This document shows, piece after piece, positions 16,354 through 16,525 of a stretch of 16,525 bases of DNA. Origin of the DNA: Acidobacteriaceae bacterium (lineage in GTDB: Bacteria > Acidobacteriota > Terriglobia > Terriglobales > Acidobacteriaceae); contig PLKR01000463.1 in NCBI GenBank assembly GCA_003140655.1, forward strand, positions 6,562 through 23,086, in the 5' to 3' direction. How positions within the stretch are numbered: position 1 is the stretch's first letter; each line of letters begins with the position of its first letter. Position numbers and translations under genes: made by a program. The notes beneath the pieces are model-generated. The model did no database searches and was not told where the DNA came from. It was given only the letters and a program-made list of their open reading frames with translations.

Positions 16354-16525
16354 ATGTATTACATCGGGCTGGATGTTCACAAGAAGACGATCAGCTACTG
16401 CGTTAAGGATGCGAGCGGGCAGGTGCACCAGGAAGGCAAAGTTGGGGCAACGCGCTGGGAACTAGACGGCTGGATCAAGACTCTTCCACAACCACGGACG
16501 ATGGCCATGGAGGCAACGATTTTCA
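16354..16525 (+). mobile_element. IS110-family transposase, N-terminal part (runs off the window)
   Basis: The first 57 codons are present, from an ATG with AAGGGA at 16344-16349. The peptide MYYIGLDVHKKTISYCVKDA followed by WELDGWIKTLP and AMEATIF is the start of the RuvC-like DEDD domain of IS110 transposases: the GLDVHKK strand gives the first catalytic Asp (Asp7), and the M-E-A-T strand normally supplies the next acidic residue (Glu). The C-terminal Tnp domain with the catalytic Ser is beyond the window. These enzymes insert without long inverted repeats or target duplication, guided by a bridge RNA in the IS110 group. Confidence 0.85.

Overview
The window looks like a chromosomal segment of a soil-type Acidobacteriota (Terriglobia/Koribacter-like); this is inference from gene content. 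The pointers are a huge secreted FG-GAP/VCBS plus Ig-like repeat protein with a C-terminal hydrophobic Cys-rich tail, a secreted seven-repeat GAGxGAGQGT protein, a LytS/LytTR pair, and several lineage-type hypothetical proteins. No rRNA, tRNA or CRISPR array was seen.

Layout. 1-80 (+): last codons of a Fis/NtrC-type regulator, then a pair of terminator-like hairpins shared with the convergent gene. 238-3921 (-): 1227-aa secreted protein with 14 FG-GAP/VCBS repeats and two Ig-like domains. Its frame stays open upstream into a truncated PAS-domain gene start (3922-4233). 4364-4687 (-): antibiotic-biosynthesis-monooxygenase-like small protein. 4688-5024: no convincing gene. 5025-6157 (+): remains of a three-gene recombination cassette, made of a Rad52/SSAP-like annealing protein (N-terminus unclear), a DUF669-like OB-fold protein (intact, TTG start overlapping the previous stop) and a RecB/Cas4-type nuclease cut off after about 13 codons. 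6158-6953: degenerate DNA with a 23-codon membrane microprotein and two further scraps of the same cassette.

6954-9084 (-): two-gene operon, a 443-aa helicase-like protein with a non-canonical P-loop followed by a 243-aa unknown. 9085-10239: gene-poor, holding three GC-rich stem-loops, remnants of an XRE regulator and a ribbon-helix-helix protein on the minus strand, and a hairpin pair. 10240-12204 (-): secreted CocE/NonD-family hydrolase, divergent from 12313-14215 (+), a LytS-type kinase and LytTR response regulator overlapping by 20 nt. 14330-15442 (-): secreted seven-repeat protein, possibly a beta-propeller. 15542-15841 (-): small zinc-ribbon-like protein. 15990-16214 (+): weak ORF. 16354-end (+): start of an IS110-family transposase.

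Two themes stand out. One is a stable envelope/secretion set (VCBS protein, hydrolase, repeat protein, two-component pair). The other is an eroding island (about 4.7-10.2 kb) of DNA-recombination and replication-like genes, truncated regulators and repeated scraps, next to an IS110 element at the right edge.
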